A stretch of DNA of 64,000 bases from Fen-1273 sp963837815 (GTDB taxonomy: Bacteria > Bacteroidota > Ignavibacteria > UBA10030 > UBA6906), in NCBI GenBank assembly GCA_963837815.1, contig CAWIOS010000012.1, positions 620,001-684,000 on the forward strand, given 5' to 3'. How positions within the stretch are numbered: the first letter of the stretch is position 1; every line of letters begins with the position of its first letter. This document shows positions 50,893 to 58,849 of the stretch, piece after piece. The notes beneath the pieces are model-generated. The model saw nothing but the letters and a program-made list of their open reading frames with translations. It made no database searches and had not been told where the DNA came from. The translations under genes were made by a program, and so were the position numbers.

Positions 50893-51966
50893 TCACGAGT
50901 GAAGCTCCCGGTAGCATTTCCCCACTCTCTCCTCCACGCCGTAAATCCGGAGAAGCTCATAATTCGTGTCGTAAAACGCCTTCACGATTTCGAGAGCGCT
51001 CTTCCTGAGATTTTTCCGGCTGTATCTCCAGCTGCGTTTGACTCCCTCTTCGATCAGGCTGAGCACATTCGTCATGTTTGTGCGGTTCACAAGTCCCGGA
51101 TCGAACCCGAGCGGACGCGGGAAGAGCCGGGAGAAAACGACGTTCATCCGTTTGTCAAGGCGGGTGCCATACTCTTGATCGACGGCACGCATGAATTCCT
51201 GCAGGACATTCCTGAACAGTTCAACGATGTCCGGATCCCCTGCTGCGGCCGGAGCGGGCTCTTCCTTTGCGGCGACCGGTGCAGGATCCCCGACGGGTGC
51301 CTCCGCGGCAAAATCTCTCTTCCCTCCTTCAGCCTCGATGGTGTTCGCACCAGAATCCGGAATCCCCGGCTTCGAACAGCCTGTGGACGCGGAACCGATG
51401 AGGATCTCCGATCGTTCACGGATCGATGAGTTCAGTTCCAAATCATAGAGAATCATCCTCCCCTGCCTGAACCGCAACGCCTCACGCAACAACTCCTCAA
51501 CAGAGTCGAATGATGCCAGGTCAATTACCGGGAACGGCCGGGCCGCCCGCCGGATCTCCAGAATCCCGTTTCTGCATCCAGTCTCCGTCAGAAGAGATGA
51601 GAGCTGCTTCCTCGAGAGCCGGTCGATCACGACATTCAGGCTCTGGGCGCAGTGAAAGGTGCTCTGGAACCTTTCGAAACACTGCCGGGTCACCGAAAAG
51701 AGATACACCCGGCATCTCATCCCGCACGCCGAGAGGTACAACTCTACGGACTTTTCCGGCAAAACGACCCGGAGTTCGCGATGGATGCAGACATACTCGG
51801 CGACCCTGCTTCCGTGAACGAAGAGTATGTCAAATACATCCGGATGGTCATTGTACGTGATGACGATATAGGCGTACTTCTCCTCCCCCTGCGCCGCGGG
51901 GAGGAGAAGCGGGTTGACGACGCAGGCATCCACCCCGCAGATGATCTCGAGGGCCCCGGCAATCAC
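50893..51966 (-). CDS. Unknown operon protein (357 aa)
   Basis: The GTG start overlaps the TolC-like stop (GTGA). No signal peptide is seen. The N-terminal half is alpha/beta (YAYIVITYNDHPDVFDILFV, LRVVLPEKSVELYLSACG), residues about 205-250 are a Pro/Ala/Glu linker and the C-terminal 110 residues are helical with basic patches (KRSWRYSRKNLRKSALEIVK). I do not recognise a family. It is the second gene of the operon; a cytoplasmic scaffold or regulator is possible but not shown. Confidence 0.7.
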   Translation of the reverse strand: MIAGALEIICGVDACVVNPLLLPAAQGEEKYAYIVITYNDHPDVFDILFVHGSRVAEYVCIHRELRVVLPEKSVELYLSACGMRCRVYLFSVTRQCFERFQSTFHCAQSLNVVIDRLSRKQLSSLLTETGCRNGILEIRRAARPFPVIDLASFDSVEELLREALRFRQGRMILYDLELNSSIRERSEILIGSASTGCSKPGIPDSGANTIEAEGGKRDFAAEAPVGDPAPVAAKEEPAPAAAGDPDIVELFRNVLQEFMRAVDQEYGTRLDKRMNVVFSRLFPRPLGFDPGLVNRTNMTNVLSLIEEGVKRSWRYSRKNLRKSALEIVKAFYDTNYELLRIYGVEERVGKCYRELHS

Positions 51967-52646
51967 TGCCCCGCCGTTCCTGCAATCATCCGTTCAGTCT
52001 CCCTGAGCCGCGATGAGAGCCCGGCCACGGAGTGCTTCAGGCGGATCAGATCGATCTTCGCATCCGAGAGCACGCGAAAATCAATCCGCCCTTGTATGAA
52101 GAGAAGCTCCTGGAACGCGGCGAGTGAAGCGCGCACGGCGAGCTCTTCCCGGAGCGCGGCAAGCTCGCCCGCGAGATCGTCCTTCTTCCGCTGAAGCGCG
52201 AGCCGGGCCAGAGACTGCTTCCGGGAGAGTATGAGGTATCGGGTCTCCGCCTCCGCGCGCTGGATCTCGGCGCGGGCACGGGCCGAACCGTCGAAAAGGT
52301 CAGAGAGCGAAAGGGCGAACGTCAGCCGGTACGAGTCTTTCTGGAGCACGAGTGATCCCGTCCCGTCCGTGAATGCAACATCCCTCACGCCAATTCCCCC
52401 GTTCACGGAGACCTTCGGCATGAGCCTGCGCCAGAAGCTCGAGGCCGCGAGATCCTGGTCCGCCTGTGCGATCTCGAGCAACGCCAGGGTCCGGTAGAGC
52501 GAGTCGATGCCCGCAGGAGGAATCCCGGGCAGGAGGCTCTCCGCGCCTTCGGTCGGGGACTGATCCGGCACCCCGTCCGGCTCCGGCTGGCTCGCCGCGC
52601 CGTGCGCGAGGAGGAGGAGCATCGCGATGAGGGTTTTCAGGAGCAT
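51963..52646 (-). CDS. Short TolC-like outer membrane factor
   Basis: A 227-aa protein with signal peptide (MLLKTLIAMLLLLAHGAASQ). Residues about 50-225 look like one TolC repeat: a long helix (LALLEIAQADQDLAASSFWRR), a strand pair (MPKVSVNGGIGVRD.., SYRLTFALSLSDLFDG) and a very long second helix (RARAEIQRAEAETRY... to ..RLRETERMIAG). TolC proteins have two such repeats in about 430 aa, so this is half length and would need six copies for a full barrel, or it is a non-channel derivative. It heads the five-gene operon; its ribosome-binding site lies in a hairpin. Confidence 0.65.
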   Translation of the reverse strand: MLLKTLIAMLLLLAHGAASQPEPDGVPDQSPTEGAESLLPGIPPAGIDSLYRTLALLEIAQADQDLAASSFWRRLMPKVSVNGGIGVRDVAFTDGTGSLVLQKDSYRLTFALSLSDLFDGSARARAEIQRAEAETRYLILSRKQSLARLALQRKKDDLAGELAALREELAVRASLAAFQELLFIQGRIDFRVLSDAKIDLIRLKHSVAGLSSRLRETERMIAGTAGQ

Positions 52647-52649
52647 GGT

Positions 52650-52682
52650 GTCTCCCCCCTCCCCCCCACCGAGGGGGGAGAC
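52650..52682 (-). promoter_or_regulatory. G/C hairpin covering the ribosome-binding site of the TolC-like gene
   Basis: A perfect 12-bp stem (GTCTCCCCCCTC / GAGGGGGGAGAC) with a 9-nt loop ends three bases before the ATG at 52646. The purine arm is the only candidate Shine-Dalgarno. It may act as an attenuator, as a terminator of the upstream lipoprotein gene, or as a translational switch. Confidence 0.7.
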
Positions 52683-52691
52683 CCCCCGGAC

Positions 52692-53504
52692 TCAGTGTCC
52701 TGATACTGTTTCACGCGACACCGATCCGTCTGCATTCCCAAGCGACGTCACGATTTTCCAGCTCCCGTCGGGGAGATCCGTCCGTGTACAGAGAGCACCC
52801 GAAGAGAGAGCGGAATTTGTCGTCCTCCGTATGAGCGTTTGATTTCCGTCCGTCACCTCCGTCACGACGCCTCCGGCGCTCGCGTAGCGGGAAGTTATGC
52901 GGACAGTCTGTGTCACCTGATTATCGACGCGCGTCACGACGGGGAGGCGGAACGTGTATGTCTCCGTTATCCCGTTTCTGAGCACGTGCGTCACGATCGT
53001 ATCGCGCGACGCGGGGCATACCTCCGTTACCGTCGTCTGACCGGGCTGACCGGCACGGAACCCCTCGTAGCTGTCGAACTGCGACACTTCGCTGACAATC
53101 CGCCCCGGGGTCCCGTACGACCTCCTCACCGTGATCAGCAGAAGTCCCTTGGGGTGGGTATGACGTTCCGTCACGACGACTCCAAGCCCCCCTTGTGTGA
53201 CTGTGCCGTAGACGAACACCGAGTCGGCGGCGATAGTGCCGGTCCCGGCGGGAACAGGTCCCTGCGCATGCTGCGATCCGGAATACCCGGTCCACTCGGC
53301 GATGGAGGTCATGGCGTCAATAGCGTCGCAAAGAAGCTGTTCACCTGATTCAACCGTTTCCGTCCCCTGCGCTGCCGGAGGTTCGGTCAGCCCCCCGGAA
53401 TCACGACGGCAACCGGGGAGAGAGACAATGAGCGCGACGCCCACCGCGAGCGCCGGTTTCGCAAATCGACGCCGGATGATCACATTACGGTTCGCTGCAG
53501 ACAT
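52692..53504 (-). CDS. Lipoprotein of unknown function (270 aa)
   Basis: The ATG at 53504 follows AGGAGGAAAA. The N-terminus is basic (NRNVIIRRRFAKPA), then hydrophobic with VSLPGC (lipobox). The mature part is Thr/Val-rich and beta-type (DSVFVYGTVTQGGLG, ITETYTFRLPVVTRV, GGVVTEVTDGNQTLI). No known domain recognised. It is 46 bp upstream of the TolC-like gene, with the hairpin between. Confidence 0.7.
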   Translation of the reverse strand: MSAANRNVIIRRRFAKPALAVGVALIVSLPGCRRDSGGLTEPPAAQGTETVESGEQLLCDAIDAMTSIAEWTGYSGSQHAQGPVPAGTGTIAADSVFVYGTVTQGGLGVVVTERHTHPKGLLLITVRRSYGTPGRIVSEVSQFDSYEGFRAGQPGQTTVTEVCPASRDTIVTHVLRNGITETYTFRLPVVTRVDNQVTQTVRITSRYASAGGVVTEVTDGNQTLIRRTTNSALSSGALCTRTDLPDGSWKIVTSLGNADGSVSRETVSGH

Positions 53505-53533
53505 TTTTCCTCCTGTATGGGTTTGTGTCATTC

Positions 53534-53941
53534 TCAGAAGTGAAACACACGCACCGACGCTTCAAACGAGCGGTCCCCAACGTGGACGATACAGACGTAG
53601 TCTCCGGGGGGAGCAAACAGCCCCGCGGATGTATCGCCGAGCCACGTGTGTGAATGGAATCCTTTCGATTCAAGCAATTCTGTGAACAGTGTGACGACGG
53701 GCTGGTCCGGACCCTGAACAGGGCGGCGAACGATGGAAAGTGTGACGCGGGCTGATTGCTTCAACGTGTAGAATATCTGGGTATTGCGCCTGAACGAGTC
53801 GAATGCTGCCGGGGAGAATCTCAGACTTGAAACAATGCTGTCACTCTCAACGGACGTCGGCAGCCTGCAACCGGAGAGCAGCAGCGCGGAGAAAAGAACG
53901 AAGGCCTGGTGTCCGGAGACCGGAAGTACTGTCATTGCCAT
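53534..53941 (-). CDS. Small lipoprotein (about 135 aa)
   Basis: Several starts are possible; the ATG at 53941 (or two codons later) has GGGGGG upstream and gives a compact lipoprotein signal ending LLLSGC. An ATG at 53974 is also in frame. The mature part has a beta-sandwich look (ARVTLSIVRRPVQGPDQP, AGLFAPPGDYVCIVHVGD) similar to FlgD-Ig-like folds. It precedes the 270-aa lipoprotein gene by about 30 bp. Confidence 0.65.
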   Translation of the reverse strand: MAMTVLPVSGHQAFVLFSALLLSGCRLPTSVESDSIVSSLRFSPAAFDSFRRNTQIFYTLKQSARVTLSIVRRPVQGPDQPVVTLFTELLESKGFHSHTWLGDTSAGLFAPPGDYVCIVHVGDRSFEASVRVFHF

Positions 53942-54173
53942 CAACCCCCCAAGTGGCACATGTGTGCGTTTCATTAGATTAGACGCACGACAGGGCGGAT
54001 TTCTTACAGGGGGAGGGCGCAGGAAGGAATGGCGGTTCAAGAGGTCAATAATCGACCGCTGGATCAATCAACATTTTGACCCGAAGTTCAACTCGCTTAT
54101 CCACGGAGGGGAAGAAAAGAAGAAGGTGAATCGGATCTGACTGGTTCCCACGGAACTCGCATCGCCGGGGAGG

Positions 54174-54656
54174 TTACTCCTGCGACGGGGGGCCGAAGTA
54201 GGGTTTTGGATCCACCCTTTTTCCGTCTTTCACAACTTCATAGTGCAGGTGCGCCGTCGAGGCGAGGCCGGACCTGCCGGAGTAGCCTATCACCTGCCCC
54301 TTCTTCACGCCTGCCCCCGGGGCGACAATCACTTTTGAAAGGTGGGCGTAGAGCGTTCTGAATCCGCCGCCATGCGCAAGCTCGATTTCCAGTCCGTATC
54401 CTTCCCTCGGTCCCGCAAGAACCACCTTACCTGCCGCGGTCGCAAGCACAGGCGTTCCTACGGGAACTTCTATATCGACGCCGTCATGCTGCTTCACGAT
54501 TTTGAGAACCGGGTGCGTCCTCGGACCAAAATCCCCCGAAATGTCGGCTGCCGTTTTTCCGCGGATGGGACAGATCGAAGGGGCGGTCTGAGCCGGAGAG
54601 TTTTTCAACCCGGCGAACAGGAAAACCACGAGAAGGAACAGGGGAAGGTGCTTCAC
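54174..54656 (-). CDS. M23 family metallopeptidase
   Basis: A 160-aa exported protein starting at GTG with GAGGA upstream. The LytM domain has its zinc ligands in GPRTHPVLKIVKQHDGVDIE (His, HxxxD) and AHLHYEV (HxH), plus ATAAGKVVLAGPREGYG. It cleaves peptidoglycan cross-bridges, or acts as an activator of amidases; the ligands seem intact. No LysM or coiled-coil domain is present. Confidence 0.93.
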   Translation of the reverse strand: MKHLPLFLLVVFLFAGLKNSPAQTAPSICPIRGKTAADISGDFGPRTHPVLKIVKQHDGVDIEVPVGTPVLATAAGKVVLAGPREGYGLEIELAHGGGFRTLYAHLSKVIVAPGAGVKKGQVIGYSGRSGLASTAHLHYEVVKDGKRVDPKPYFGPPSQE

Positions 54657-54694
54657 GGTTTCCTCGTTCTGGGGCGGATCACAGCCTGGAATTC

Positions 54695-55144
54695 CTATCG
54701 GATCAGGGTGAGCTTCCTCGTTTCGACGAATCTTCCGGCTTCGATCCGGTAGAGGTACACACCGCTTGCAAGGTTCAGGGCTTCAAACCGGATTTCATGA
54801 TACCCCGCGTCCTCGTCTCCGTTCACAATCGTCGCAACAACCTGCCCGAGAAGATTGTGCACGGTCAGGAGAACGTGTGATTTCACCGGGATCGCATACC
54901 TGATGACGGTTGAGGGATTGAACGGGTTGGGAAAATTCTGCGCGAGATCATACTCGTGAGGGAGCGCACCTGCCTGCGCGGATGATGACCCGCCGGAAAG
55001 TGCTCCCTTCCCCCCGTCAGACAGCGGGTCCGCCAGCGGCTGATCACCCCGTGCATCACGGGCGACAAGCGGCGAAGCGGTGAGACAAAGGAGGAGGAAT
55101 ACAGACAGGAAATGAAAACCCCGGCTAACCGATACGGTTGTCAT
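54695..55144 (-). CDS. Minimal T9SS-cargo protein (signal, linker, sorting domain)
   Basis: A 149-aa protein with GGGAGG before the ATG. A signal peptide (..FLSVFLLLCLTASPLVA) and a 35-residue Gly/Ser/Ala linker lead directly to a T9SS C-terminal domain: QNFPNPFNPSTVIRYAIP, VHNLLGQVVATIV, LASGVYLYRIEAG and ETRKLTLIR. There is no room for another domain. It could be a remnant of a larger surface protein or a carrier/competitor for the T9SS machinery. Confidence 0.85.
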   Translation of the reverse strand: MTTVSVSRGFHFLSVFLLLCLTASPLVARDARGDQPLADPLSDGGKGALSGGSSSAQAGALPHEYDLAQNFPNPFNPSTVIRYAIPVKSHVLLTVHNLLGQVVATIVNGDEDAGYHEIRFEALNLASGVYLYRIEAGRFVETRKLTLIR

Positions 55145-55312
55145 GACTCACCTCCCGGTGAAGTGAAACGACAATGGTACGCGAATCAGGAACACCGTAT
55201 CAAGAATTCGGGATTCAGGATCTCCTTGAATATGCGGGATGAAAGAGGTGGTTCAGAAAAATGTACTCATTTGTGCCAGTCGTGTCAAGGGGCAGGACTC
55301 ATTTTTCCCGGG

Positions 55313-56593
55313 TCATCTCCGTGACGAGAGCACTGCAAGACGTTTCCGGGCAAAAGCGGCCAATCGTGCCTCATCAGGGCCATTCCCGTGCGCAAGCGCC
55401 AGATACCGCCTGTACGCTGTGGCGGCTCCCTTGAAATCCCGCAATTCCTCCCTTGCATGGGCGAGGAAGAACACCGCCTGGCTGTTCCCGGGATCATATT
55501 GAAGAGCGGTGACGTACGACCGCTCCGCCTGCCGGTATCGTTTCTGTTTATAGTACACCCCGGCAATCTGGCTGTAGAGCAGTCCCAGCCGTTCCGTATG
55601 GGACGCCAGTGCGGACCTTCGGAAGGCATCGAGAGCCTTCCCGAGCGAGTCCACCCTCGCATAGGCGAGCCCGGCATTCAGATAGAGAACGGGGTTCTCT
55701 TCCTCCAGGGCGGCGGCGCGAATGTAGGCGACGGCCGCCGAGTCGTAGAGCTTCAGCTCAAAGTACGACTGCCCGAGCCGGGCAGCATACGTGGAATTCG
55801 CAGTGTCAAGAAGGGAAGCATTCCGAAAACAGAGGACCGCCAGGCCGGGATTCTGCAGCCTGTCCAGGCAGTACCCCCGGCGCGCCCATGCGTCCGCGCT
55901 TGCACTGTCCCGCGCGATGATCATTCCGTACAGCCTCTCGGCGTCCTGGAACTCCTTCCTCTTATAGTACAGAGAGGCGAGGAGGTTCAGAGCGGGCACA
56001 TACCGGGAGTTGAGCGCGATGCTCGCGCGGAGGAACTGAAGGGCAGAATCGGGCCTGCCGAGATTGACAAGCGACCCGGCGAGATTATAGTAACTCAGAT
56101 AGTCCCTCGGGTTGAGGCGGACCGCCCGTGCGAACAGATCCGCCGCGCAGGCGAAGTCCCGGCCGTCAAACGACATCGTCCCCAGATTGAAGAGGGCCGG
56201 GATGAACGCGGAATCCTCCTCAAGAACACGCCGGTACTCCCTGCGGGCCTCTTCGATCACGCCATACGCGCCCAGGGATTTTGCAAGCTGGAACCGGTAG
56301 GAGATCTCCCCCGCTGAACTATCCACCGCAATCCTGAGATAGCGTATCGCGCTCCGGGGATCATTGAGCGCGGCAAACGACGAGCCCAGGAAGTAGGCGG
56401 CCTTCGCCGAAAGTGAGATCCCGGAAGAAGGCTGAAGGAGGTCGATGACATGAGCGTATGCCCCCCCGTAGTAGGAGGCGACGGCTTCCCGGAGTACGCT
56501 GTCCGCAGGGGAGGAGTCAGAGGACCGAAGCTGGGCGGGAAGGAGTCCAACGTCAAGAAGCATGGCCGGTAGGAGTGTCAACAGGAGTTTCAT
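55313..56593 (-). CDS. TPR-repeat protein, exported
   Basis: About 426 aa from the ATG at 56593 (GAGG six bases upstream). A signal peptide (MKLLLTLLPAMLLDVGLLPAQ) is followed by about eleven tetratricopeptide repeats covering most of the protein (IPALFNLGTMSFDGRDFACA, YLSYYNLAGSLVNLGRPDSA, AVFFLAHAREELRDFKGAA). It is a periplasmic protein-protein interaction scaffold. The partner is unknown. Confidence 0.88.
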   Translation of the reverse strand: MKLLLTLLPAMLLDVGLLPAQLRSSDSSPADSVLREAVASYYGGAYAHVIDLLQPSSGISLSAKAAYFLGSSFAALNDPRSAIRYLRIAVDSSAGEISYRFQLAKSLGAYGVIEEARREYRRVLEEDSAFIPALFNLGTMSFDGRDFACAADLFARAVRLNPRDYLSYYNLAGSLVNLGRPDSALQFLRASIALNSRYVPALNLLASLYYKRKEFQDAERLYGMIIARDSASADAWARRGYCLDRLQNPGLAVLCFRNASLLDTANSTYAARLGQSYFELKLYDSAAVAYIRAAALEEENPVLYLNAGLAYARVDSLGKALDAFRRSALASHTERLGLLYSQIAGVYYKQKRYRQAERSYVTALQYDPGNSQAVFFLAHAREELRDFKGAATAYRRYLALAHGNGPDEARLAAFARKRLAVLSSRR

Positions 56594-56723
56594 CGCACAC
56601 CTCAATGGTCGGGGAAAACAGATGACGCCCCGGGGAGCCAACGACATATGATCCCGATTCCGCGACGTCATCCGGTCAGATGCAATGATGCCGGGAGGAG
56701 TGGAAAGTCGCCCAGGGGGCACC

Positions 56724-57794
56724 TCACGCCAGTCCTTTGCCTTCCGGAGGGACGGTCTTCTGGAACGGATTGAAGCCAATGAACCAGAACATGAGATATC
56801 CCGCGAGAATCCAGACCCCCTCCTTGAGCCGCTTCACCGCGATGTAGGCGGCGGAGAGGGTGATCGGATCGGGAAATCCGAACGCCACGAGGAGCGCCAC
56901 GAATCCGACTTCGGAGGCGCCGATGCCCCCCGGGAGGAAGAAGAAGACGATCCTGAAAAGCGATGCGGTCGATTCCAGTGCGACCGCCTGCGTAAACGAC
57001 GGGTTCACGCCGAGAAACCGGAGGATGAGGTACGTCTCGAAGCCGACGGCGACCCAGCCGGAGAACGAGAGGACGAGAGAGAGGAGAAACTTCCCCGTGT
57101 GGTCCCGGGCAAACCGGCCGACGTGTTCATCGAGCCTCTGTATGTACGGTTCCCCCCGCGCAAGGAGGGCACGGAGCGGCCGGAACGGGACGCGCGCAAG
57201 CCACCCGGTGAGCTGCCCCATCCTGCGGCCGCTGAACGGGAGAGTTATGAGTGCGATGGCAAACAGGAGCGAAACGGCGACAATGGCAAATCCCCTGAAC
57301 CCCCTCCCCGGCCCGATCTGCTCCGCCACGTCAGGGTAGAGGAGGACGACAAGAGAGAATCCCATGAGAATGAACACCGCCTGGGCAACCGCGATGTTGA
57401 TCTTCATTATTATGGACGAGCCGATCCCCTCCGTGATGTCGACGTCGCATTGCCGCTTGAGAAGGAGAGGCCGCATCGGCTCCGCGACGGCGACGCCACC
57501 CGGGAGAGAATACAGAAGCGCGTCCGTCGCGGTCCGGATGAGAAAAAGCGCGCCGGTCCCCGGAGGAGGGTCGACTCGTATCGTCAGCCGCCATGCGAGA
57601 GATTCCGCCAGGAAGACGAAGCCGTACGGAAGAAGAAGGAGAATCGCCAGGGGTCCGATTCCCCTCACCCTTTCCGCAACGAGCGAGAACTGCATATTCG
57701 AAAAGTAATGCCAGAGGATTGCTGCGAGCATCGCCACAAGCACCGGCCGCAGAATCCACCCGGCGATCCTTATCCCCGTTTTCTTCTGATTCAT
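56724..57794 (-). CDS. UPF0104/YbhN-like flippase-domain membrane protein
   Basis: A 356-aa protein with about eight helices. LPGGVAVAEPMRPLLLKRQ and LPGGIGASEVGFVALL are the two conserved loops of the lysylphosphatidylglycerol synthase transmembrane (MprF N-terminal/AglD) family. Members probably move or transfer lipids; this copy has no catalytic synthase domain. It lies 130 bp upstream of the TPR gene. Confidence 0.88.
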   Translation of the reverse strand: MNQKKTGIRIAGWILRPVLVAMLAAILWHYFSNMQFSLVAERVRGIGPLAILLLLPYGFVFLAESLAWRLTIRVDPPPGTGALFLIRTATDALLYSLPGGVAVAEPMRPLLLKRQCDVDITEGIGSSIIMKINIAVAQAVFILMGFSLVVLLYPDVAEQIGPGRGFRGFAIVAVSLLFAIALITLPFSGRRMGQLTGWLARVPFRPLRALLARGEPYIQRLDEHVGRFARDHTGKFLLSLVLSFSGWVAVGFETYLILRFLGVNPSFTQAVALESTASLFRIVFFFLPGGIGASEVGFVALLVAFGFPDPITLSAAYIAVKRLKEGVWILAGYLMFWFIGFNPFQKTVPPEGKGLA

Positions 57795-57887
57795 CAGGTT
57801 TTTATGCAGATTGATTCGCGAAAAACAGTGAACGCGGAAGACGAGAACTGCCGGGCATCATGGTTCGCGAAAGTACAATGATATTCC

Positions 57888-57919
57888 TTGACTTTGTTTC
57901 ACCAAAGGTATAGTTTCGT
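57888..57919 (+). promoter_or_regulatory. Candidate promoter of the beta-barrel gene
   Basis: CTTG (57888-57891), 20 bp, TAGTTTCG (57912-57919) is close to the Bacteroidota TTTG / TAnnTTTG type. A sigma-70 reading (TTGACT, 15 bp, TATAGT) has a short spacer. Confidence 0.45.
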
Positions 57920-57957
57920 TATGATGTTTGCACCTCTGACCACGAAGGAGAACGCGG

Positions 57958-58614
57958 ATGAAACGACTTTATGTCAGCATAACCGCCACGGTCATTGCCC
58001 TGTTGCTTGCATCGGGTTCCACGAACGCGCAGAACCTTGTCGGACGTTGGGCTCTCGGCATCGATGCAGGACCGAACTACTGGATCACCGACTACAATGA
58101 CTACCGCGTGGGCTTCGGAGGCCAGGTGGCGGCCCGCTACGAGATCGCACGCTATTTCGGTCTCGGCCTGTCGGCCGGATACGATGTCCTGAAGACCAAT
58201 CAGACCACGCCCCTGAACCCCGGCGCATACGCCTCGTACATGAAGGCCAATGTGATACCCGTATCTGTGGTTGCCTATCTGCATTTCTATCCCAGAAAGC
58301 GCGTCAATCCCTACGTGTACCTCGGCGCAGGGATGATGATGTACCAGCGGTTCGGCATCGGGACAGCCGATCCCGTCGACGGAGCCTGGCACTCATCGTA
58401 CGTGATCCCTGTCGGGTTCGGGGTTGAATCTTTCCTGAACAATGACATGTCGATAGACGCCGCCGTTGGATTCGCGAATACCGCCAACAACGTCGATGCC
58501 CGCACCACAAGCTCGTTCAAAGGATACGCCAGCGCGAGAGTCGGCATAAATTTCTATCTCAACGACGGCCCTGCCCGCAGTCCGGCGTCAAGACCCGCTC
58601 CCGTGAGGTTCTGA
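57958..58614 (+). CDS. Outer membrane beta-barrel protein (OmpA/OmpW-type)
   Basis: A 218-aa protein with GGAG eight bases before the ATG and a signal peptide (..TATVIALLLASGSTNAQ). Alternating aromatic/small residues form eight likely strands (LGIDAGPNYWITDY, FGGQVAARYEIARYFGLGLS, VNPYVYLGAGMMMYQRF, SARVGINFYLND). The C-terminal Pro/Arg tail (ARSPASRPAPVRF) ends in Phe. Function is not specified by sequence. Confidence 0.85.
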   Translation: MKRLYVSITATVIALLLASGSTNAQNLVGRWALGIDAGPNYWITDYNDYRVGFGGQVAARYEIARYFGLGLSAGYDVLKTNQTTPLNPGAYASYMKANVIPVSVVAYLHFYPRKRVNPYVYLGAGMMMYQRFGIGTADPVDGAWHSSYVIPVGFGVESFLNNDMSIDAAVGFANTANNVDARTTSSFKGYASARVGINFYLNDGPARSPASRPAPVRF

Positions 58615-58652
58615 TCCGGAATCTCACCCGAGAGGCGCCGCCCCACGTATGA

Positions 58653-58692
58653 TCTGCCGGAGGTGCAGCCTTGTGTGTGCGCTTCCGGCAGA
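58653..58692 (+). terminator. Possible terminator hairpin after the barrel gene
   Basis: A 9-bp stem (TCTGCCGGA / TCCGGCAGA) with a 22-nt loop lies about 40 bp after the stop. No T-run follows, so termination is uncertain. Confidence 0.4.
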
Positions 58693-58849
58693 CCTGCGAC
58701 TGGGCCATCCACGCGCAGCACTGTAGGAACCCGGACGGAGTTCAGTCCCTCCAATTTCTCTTATCGGCGGACCATAGTCAACTGAACCCTGCCCGAACCT
58801 CGCGATCCGTTGACGCATGCCGAATGCTCACCTCATGACAAAGGACGAT

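Noticed and set aside
54068..54173. Small gene between the lipoprotein and M23 genes
   Set aside because: The plus-strand open frame that reaches into this gap begins antisense to the lipoprotein gene and has no ribosome-binding site or coding character.
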